A DNA stretch of 19,939 nucleotides from Rhodospirillaceae bacterium. Its GTDB lineage: Bacteria; Pseudomonadota; Alphaproteobacteria; UBA11136. Both the position numbers and the translations under genes were made by a program. This document shows, in pieces, positions 15,901 to 19,939 of the stretch. Under the pieces are notes generated by a model. It saw only the letters and a program-made list of their open reading frames with translations. It had not been told where the DNA came from and ran no database searches. The DNA lies in the NCBI GenBank assembly GCA_018663165.1, contig JABJES010000201.1:1-19939 (forward strand). The letters run 5' to 3'. The number at the start of each line of letters is the position of its first letter. Positions within the stretch are counted from its first letter, which is position 1.

Positions 15901-16458
15901 TTAGCCATCCTCATAGGAGATTTTAAGAACTTCGATTTCATCGATTCCGCCCGGTGCGCTCATTTTCAGAACATCACCCTCCCCTGCTTTGAGAAGCACC
16001 CGCCCGAGGGGTGATATCCAGCTGATATTCCTCTCATCGGAGCCAATCTCGTCAACACCGACGATTCTGATCGTTCGTTCTCTGCCCTTACCATCGGCGT
16101 AGGTGACCGTGGCCCCGAAGAAAATCTGATCCCGGTTGGTCTGACGAGCAGGATCAACCATTTCAGCGATATCCAGACGCTTTTGCAGAAAGCGCAGTCG
16201 CCGGTCAATTTCGCGCAGCCGTTTCTTGCCGTAGATATAATCCCCGTTTTCCGAACGGTCGCCATTGCCCGCCGCCCAGGAGACGGTCTCGACGACCTTG
16301 GGGCGCTCGACCCGCATCAACTGGCGAAATTCAGCCTGAAGGCAAGCCAATCCTTCCGGCGTAATATAATTTTTAACACCAGGGGGAAGCGGCTCAGGCG
16401 CCTCTGGGAGGTCGTCGTCGCCATCGTTTTCGCTCTCTTTGGTAAAGGCTTTGCTCAT
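15901..16458 (-). CDS. greB: GreB-type transcription elongation factor
   Basis: From ATG 16458 the product is 185 residues, beginning MSKAFTKES as GreB proteins do, then an acidic, proline-rich insert (about 10-30), the coiled-coil domain and the C-terminal FKBP-like domain. The GreB tip and basic patch are clear in NGDRSENGDYIYGKKRLREIDRR (about 80-102), with D and E acidic residues at the tip. GreB inserts its coiled coil into the secondary channel of RNA polymerase and stimulates cleavage of backtracked transcripts. At about 27 residues longer than the E. coli protein, the difference is mostly the N-terminal acidic segment. A GTG twelve bases upstream could also start it. A TATAAG on the minus strand (16494-16489) may be its -10 element. 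It is first in line before the Nramp-like gene; whether they share a transcript is not clear. Confidence 0.92.
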   Translation of the reverse strand: MSKAFTKESENDGDDDLPEAPEPLPPGVKNYITPEGLACLQAEFRQLMRVERPKVVETVSWAAGNGDRSENGDYIYGKKRLREIDRRLRFLQKRLDIAEMVDPARQTNRDQIFFGATVTYADGKGRERTIRIVGVDEIGSDERNISWISPLGRVLLKAGEGDVLKMSAPGGIDEIEVLKISYEDG

Positions 16459-16514
16459 TTTCCCTGTCACACCACATTAAGCCCCCCACTTATAAGAGGG
16501 TTTGCCAGAATATG

Positions 16515-16526
16515 GGGTAATTACCC
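16515..16526. promoter_or_regulatory. Perfect 12-base palindrome, candidate operator
   Basis: GGGTAATTACCC is a perfect palindrome centred about 16 bases upstream of the possible hpnI -35 box and 20-30 bases upstream of the possible greB -10. Its position would suit a dimeric regulator acting on either gene. No matching regulator gene lies in the window, and a single 12-base palindrome can occur by chance. Confidence 0.3.
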
Positions 16527-16732
16527 TTAAGCCAATTCGACAATCGTCCCAACATAGCTAAACTGTACTGGAAGCAATGGAAATAGAGATGAAAAAGGGC
16601 CAAAACCGGGGCCCTGAGGCTTTATCCATGGTTAAAATTCTCGCTCAGAAAGCGCCTTTTTCGCTTTCCGTAGCCCTATCGCTAAATTATAGTGCCCCAC
16701 CACTCAGAACTTTTGCCCAATACCGTGCTTCT

Positions 16733-16752
16733 ATTGGTCCCAATTGGTCCCA
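16733..16752 (+). repeat. Two tandem copies of ATTGGTCCCA
   Basis: Two exact, adjacent 10-base copies, followed by a partial third (ATGG), lie 54 bases before the hpnI GTG. The 10-base period equals one helical turn, so two copies would sit on the same DNA face, as binding sites often do. It lies downstream of the candidate promoter, in the leader RNA. Confidence 0.6.
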
Positions 16753-16806
16753 ATGGAGCGCCTTTGGCAACCCTGATGAAAATCCTTAAGAGAGGACAAG
16801 TTTAGC

Positions 16807-17985
16807 GTGACGTTCACGGATAATCTTTACGCACTTCTCGTATTAGCCCTCGCAGCAAATCTGGCCTCTGCCGCCTATATTCTGCTGGCGATCTGGAGGG
16901 TCAATGGGTTCCGACGACAACGTCGGGCGGCGGGGACATTCCGTCCGCCGGTTACAATTCTCAAACCGGTCTGCGGCTTGGACGTTGGTCTCTATGAGAA
17001 TCTTCGCTCGTTTTGCACCCAGGACTATCCCCAATACCAGGTTGTTTTCGGCGTTCGAGACGCGATTGATCCGGCCATACCGGTTATCCAACAGCTCATA
17101 AATGAGTTCCCCCTGGTTAATATCTCACTTGTTATTGATAAAACCATCACCGGCCCCAATCTGAAGGTTAGTAATCTCGGAAACATGTACAAAGTGGCCA
17201 CCCATTCATACATTGCCATTGCCGACAGTGATATGCGGGTCGACGAACAGTATGTGTCGAGCGTGATCGCACCATTTGAGGATGCACAGGTCGGTAGTGT
17301 TACCTGCTTGTACTCGGGAACTTCCACCGGCGGACTTCCATCACTGCTTGCCAGTATGTTTATCAATGAATGGTTCTTGCCATCGGTTCTAGTGAGTGCC
17401 GGGCTAAGCGAAATCCGCTTTGGTTTGGGCGCCACGATTGTTGTTCGGCGCGAGTTGCTTGAAAAGATCGGCGGCTTCAACAAACTGGCGCATTTCCTGG
17501 CCGATGATCACATGCTGGGTAAGCTGATCAGCGATCATGGTTATAAGATTGTCCTGTCTGATTATGTCGTCGAGAATGTGATTAATGAAAAGAGCCTGAA
17601 AACCTTGTTCCTGCACGAATTGCGGTGGGCGAGAACAATCCGCACCGTCGAACCTTTGGGTCATGCGTTTTCGTTCTTCATGTATGGCATCCCCTTGGCG
17701 CTTTTCGGAGCCCTGATAATTTACGTTACCGTCGACTGGAATTTTTTCGGGATCGCAATAATTGCTCTCGCCATCATTCTACGAGGGTGGATGCATTTCA
17801 CGGTTTCCAGAAAGCTGGGCCTGATGCCTGGAAGTCGATCCTTTTGGCTTATTCCCGTGCGCGACATCCTTAGTTTCGTCGTTTGGGGTGCCAGTTTCTT
17901 TAGCCGCAAAATAGATTGGAAAGACATGACATTCACTGTCAGCAACAATGGACTCATGAAAGCAACAAAAGGATACGAGATATGA
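16807..17985 (+). CDS. hpnI: Hopanoid glycosyltransferase HpnI
   Basis: A 392-residue family 2 glycosyltransferase anchored by an N-terminal helix (about 7-29) and C-terminal helices (about 285-330), with the catalytic domain in the cytoplasm. The DxD-type motif is ADSDMRV with D140 and D142, the later acidic motif is ADDHMLG (D233, D234), and the xxRW motif is HELRWARTIR (R273, W274); ceramide glucosyltransferase-like enzymes share this set. HpnI adds N-acetylglucosamine to bacteriohopanetetrol, the first step toward glucosaminyl and cyclitol-ether hopanoids. The start is GTG 16807, with AGAGGAC about ten bases before it. Its TGA overlaps the hpnJ ATG (ATGA). The order I-J-K supports the assignment over a ceramide enzyme. 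Unlike many hopanoid clusters, the gene upstream is greB on the other strand, so hpnI appears to open this transcript. Confidence 0.93.
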   Translation: MTFTDNLYALLVLALAANLASAAYILLAIWRVNGFRRQRRAAGTFRPPVTILKPVCGLDVGLYENLRSFCTQDYPQYQVVFGVRDAIDPAIPVIQQLINEFPLVNISLVIDKTITGPNLKVSNLGNMYKVATHSYIAIADSDMRVDEQYVSSVIAPFEDAQVGSVTCLYSGTSTGGLPSLLASMFINEWFLPSVLVSAGLSEIRFGLGATIVVRRELLEKIGGFNKLAHFLADDHMLGKLISDHGYKIVLSDYVVENVINEKSLKTLFLHELRWARTIRTVEPLGHAFSFFMYGIPLALFGALIIYVTVDWNFFGIAIIALAIILRGWMHFTVSRKLGLMPGSRSFWLIPVRDILSFVVWGASFFSRKIDWKDMTFTVSNNGLMKATKGYEI

Positions 17986-19406
17986 TGAAAACCTTATTCT
18001 TAAACCCTCCGTCCTTCGATGGCTTTGATGGCGGTGCAGGTGCGCGCTATCAGGCGAAGCGGGAAATTAAATCCTTCTGGTATCCGACATGGCTGGCCCA
18101 ACCTGCCGCCATGGTGCCGGGTAGCCGCCTCGTTGATGCTCCAGTCCAGGATCTTTCTCTCGACGATGTGGTCGCGCTCGCGAATGACTTCGAGCTCGCT
18201 ATATTGCATACCAGCACACCCTCGTTCTATTCCGACGTAAAGGTGGTCGAGGCCATGAAGGCCGCCAACCCGAAACTGATAATCGGCCTTGTTGGCGCCC
18301 ATGTTGCGGTTTCGTCTGAAGCTTCGGTTCTCGCCTCAGACTCGATAGATTTCATCGCTCGCAACGAGTTTGATTTCGCGATCAAGGAGATCGCCGAAGG
18401 ACGACCGATCACCGAGGTGGACGGCGTCAGTTACAAGGCAGATGGACGTGTCGTTCACAACCCGGAACGCGCCATTCTGCATGATATGGATCAATTGCCC
18501 TTTGTGACGCCGGTCTATCATCGCGACCTGGTCCCGGAAGATTATTTTATTGGCTATCTGATGCATCCTTATCTGTCGCTTTATACAGGGCGGGGATGTA
18601 AATCGCGATGCACCTTTTGCCTCTGGCCACAGACCATCGGCGGACATACCTACCGGACCCGCAGCCCTGCTAACGTGATCGAGGAGATCGCGCAAGCCAA
18701 GGAGATGTTCCCACAGGTAAAGGAATTCTTCTTTGACGACGACACCTTTACCGATGACCTGCCGCGCGCCGAAGAGATCGCCCGTGGCCTCGGCCGCCTT
18801 GGCGTTACCTGGTCGTGCAACGCCAAAGCCAATGTTCCATACGAGACGCTCAAAGTGCTCCGCGACAATGGACTTCGATTGTTGCTCGTCGGCTATGAAT
18901 CCGGGAACCAGCAAATCTTGCACAATATCAAGAAGGGGATGCGCATAGAGGTCGTCCGCCGTTTCACCGAGGACTGCCACAAACTCGGCATTACCATCCA
19001 TGGGACTTTCATCCTGGGCCTTCCCGGCGAGACCCGCGAGACGATTGAGGAGACAATCAAATTCGCCACTGAGATAAATCCGCATACCATTCAGGTCTCT
19101 CTGGCAGCCCCCTATCCAGGAACTCATCTCTACGATCAAGCCGTCGAAAACGGCTGGCTGATGCACCGTGGTGGAGAAATGGTTCAGGACGAAGGGTTCC
19201 AGATATCCTCACTCTCCTACCCGGACCTGTCTCAGGAAGAAATGTTCAAAGCCGTGGCCACCTTCTACAAACGTTTCTACTTCCGCCCTCGTAAAATCAC
19301 CGCCATTACACTGGAGATGCTGCGAAGCTGGGACATGATGAAACGTCGGCTGCGTGAGGGCGTTGAGTTCATGCACTTTTTAAACGCCCGGGAAATGACT
19401 CCTTGA
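17982..19406 (+). CDS. hpnJ: Hopanoid biosynthesis radical SAM protein HpnJ
   Basis: A 474-residue protein with an N-terminal cobalamin-binding-like Rossmann region (about 1-165, with LIIGLVGAHVAVSSE) and a radical SAM barrel. The iron-sulfur cluster cysteines are C206, C210 and C213 in GRGCKSRCTFCLW, the CxxxCxxC signature; a glycine-rich GYESG strand and FILGLPGET follow, typical of B12-binding radical SAM proteins. HpnJ is required to convert the glucosamine head group of bacteriohopanetetrol into the cyclitol ether. ATG 17982 overlaps the hpnI stop and has AAGGA eight bases upstream; a second ATG follows directly at 17985. Its TGA overlaps the hpnK TTG. The tight coupling I-J-K suggests stoichiometric expression. 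Assignment is firm. Confidence 0.94.
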   Translation: MMKTLFLNPPSFDGFDGGAGARYQAKREIKSFWYPTWLAQPAAMVPGSRLVDAPVQDLSLDDVVALANDFELAILHTSTPSFYSDVKVVEAMKAANPKLIIGLVGAHVAVSSEASVLASDSIDFIARNEFDFAIKEIAEGRPITEVDGVSYKADGRVVHNPERAILHDMDQLPFVTPVYHRDLVPEDYFIGYLMHPYLSLYTGRGCKSRCTFCLWPQTIGGHTYRTRSPANVIEEIAQAKEMFPQVKEFFFDDDTFTDDLPRAEEIARGLGRLGVTWSCNAKANVPYETLKVLRDNGLRLLLVGYESGNQQILHNIKKGMRIEVVRRFTEDCHKLGITIHGTFILGLPGETRETIEETIKFATEINPHTIQVSLAAPYPGTHLYDQAVENGWLMHRGGEMVQDEGFQISSLSYPDLSQEEMFKAVATFYKRFYFRPRKITAITLEMLRSWDMMKRRLREGVEFMHFLNAREMTP

Positions 19407-19939
19407 AGCTTCTGATTGTGACAGGGGATGATTTTGGGGCATCAAACCCAGTAAACGAAGCGATCGAAGAAGCCCACCGCAAAGGTATTCTCGGCACCAC
19501 CAGTCTGATGGTTGGTGCGCTGGCGGCTGAAGACGCCGTGAAACGCGCCCGGAACATGGAAGGACTGCGGGTCGGACTGCATCTGGTATTAGTTTGCGGT
19601 CGACCTATACTGCCGGCGGTCGAGGTGCCGGATTTAGTCGATTCCGATGGTGCCTTTTCGACCCGGCTCGGGCGCGCCGGCGTGCGCTTTTTCTTTCTGC
19701 CCCGTGTGCGCCGCCAACTCGCTGCTGAAATCCGCGCTCAGTTTGAAAAATTCAAATCCACCGGACTGACCCTTGATCACGTCAACGCTCATAATCACAT
19801 GCACCTACACCCGACCGTTCTTGGTCTTATACTGCGTATCGGCGCCGATTATGGACTGCGCGCCGTAAGACTGCCCCACGAGCCTTTTTTAGCCTCCTGG
19901 CGCGCCACCGGTGAGGGATTGCTGCGCCGGATCGCCAAC
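19403..19939 (+). CDS. hpnK: Hopanoid biosynthesis deacetylase HpnK (YdjC family), C-terminus outside window
   Basis: The frame begins at TTG 19403, overlapping the hpnJ TGA (TTGA), and is open for 179 codons to the right edge. The start LLIVTGDDFGASN (D9, D10) and DHVNAHNHMHLHP (D125, H126, H130-x-H132-x-H134-x-H136) are the metal-binding motifs of the YdjC/ChbG sugar deacetylases. HpnK removes the acetyl group from N-acetylglucosaminyl-bacteriohopanetetrol made by HpnI; HpnJ is thought to use the resulting glucosamine compound. The TTG start is chosen because the family begins immediately before the LLIVTGDDFG strand and no ATG or GTG lies upstream in frame nearby; translation would rely on coupling to hpnJ. 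Roughly 100 residues should be missing. Confidence 0.92.
   Translation, partial: MKLLIVTGDDFGASNPVNEAIEEAHRKGILGTTSLMVGALAAEDAVKRARNMEGLRVGLHLVLVCGRPILPAVEVPDLVDSDGAFSTRLGRAGVRFFFLPRVRRQLAAEIRAQFEKFKSTGLTLDHVNAHNHMHLHPTVLGLILRIGADYGLRAVRLPHEPFLASWRATGEGLLRRIAN

Larger units (their letters stand above)
16459..16806. promoter_or_regulatory. Divergent greB-hpnI intergenic region with candidate promoters
   Basis: These 348 bases hold no gene I can support. A plus-strand TCGACA (16537-16542) and TAAACT (16559-16564), 16 bases apart, make a passable sigma-70-like promoter toward hpnI, with a leader of about 240 bases. On the minus strand TATAAG (16494-16489) is a fair -10 for greB without a clear -35. 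A 12-base palindrome lies just upstream of the plus-strand candidate, and a 10-base tandem repeat lies in the hpnI leader. A 70-codon frame at 16577-16789 has no family resemblance or ribosome binding site and is not called. Confidence 0.35.

Noticed and set aside
16577..16789. 70-codon plus-strand frame before hpnI
   Set aside because: No ribosome binding site, no signal or leader-peptide features and no resemblance to a known family; it covers the tandem repeat and looks non-coding.
18336..19166. 276-codon minus-strand open frame
   Set aside because: It lies wholly inside hpnJ, whose radical SAM motifs are unambiguous, and shows no family features.

Overview
The window looks like chromosomal DNA from an alphaproteobacterium, perhaps Rhodospirillales or a relative. 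This is inferred from gene content (hopanoid genes hpnIJK, an Aer-type PAS protein with a chemoreceptor, a PilZ protein, GreB with an acidic N-terminus, an NHLM-type peptide exporter) and moderate G+C; no rRNA or tRNA is present to settle it. I see no insertion sequence, CRISPR array, tRNA or rRNA.

Left third (1-8772, all minus strand): a probable RiPP (ribosomally made, modified peptide) locus. In order of transcription: a putative 2-oxoglutarate/Fe(II) oxygenase, an NHLM-type HlyD adaptor, an NHLM peptidase/ABC exporter with a complete C39 leader-peptidase triad, a second NHLM ABC protein with a long N-terminal extension, and a SAM methyltransferase cut by the window edge. Most junctions are tight or overlapping. 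The parts fit together as modify (oxygenase, methyltransferase), cleave the leader (C39) and export (two ABC proteins plus HlyD). No precursor peptide was found in the window, so substrate and product are unknown.

Centre (9002-11213): two plus-strand genes diverge from that locus. They encode an exported, extremely Gln/Arg-rich coiled-coil protein and a Tsx/OmpK-like outer-membrane barrel. A small minus-strand cysteine-containing protein of unknown function converges on them.

Right centre (11498-16458): a stand-alone PilZ protein and a flavin-reductase-like protein on the plus strand, then a strong two-way terminator. Minus-strand genes follow in transcription order greB, a divergent Nramp-like transporter, an Aer-like PAS protein and a chemoreceptor without a periplasmic sensor domain. 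The PAS and chemoreceptor genes overlap at a (CT)4 run, where gain of one CT would fuse them in frame.

Right end (16459-19939): a 348-bp intergenic region with a 12-bp palindrome and a 10-bp tandem repeat, then the overlapping genes hpnI-hpnJ-hpnK (the last cut by the window edge) for sugar/cyclitol head groups of bacteriohopanepolyols.
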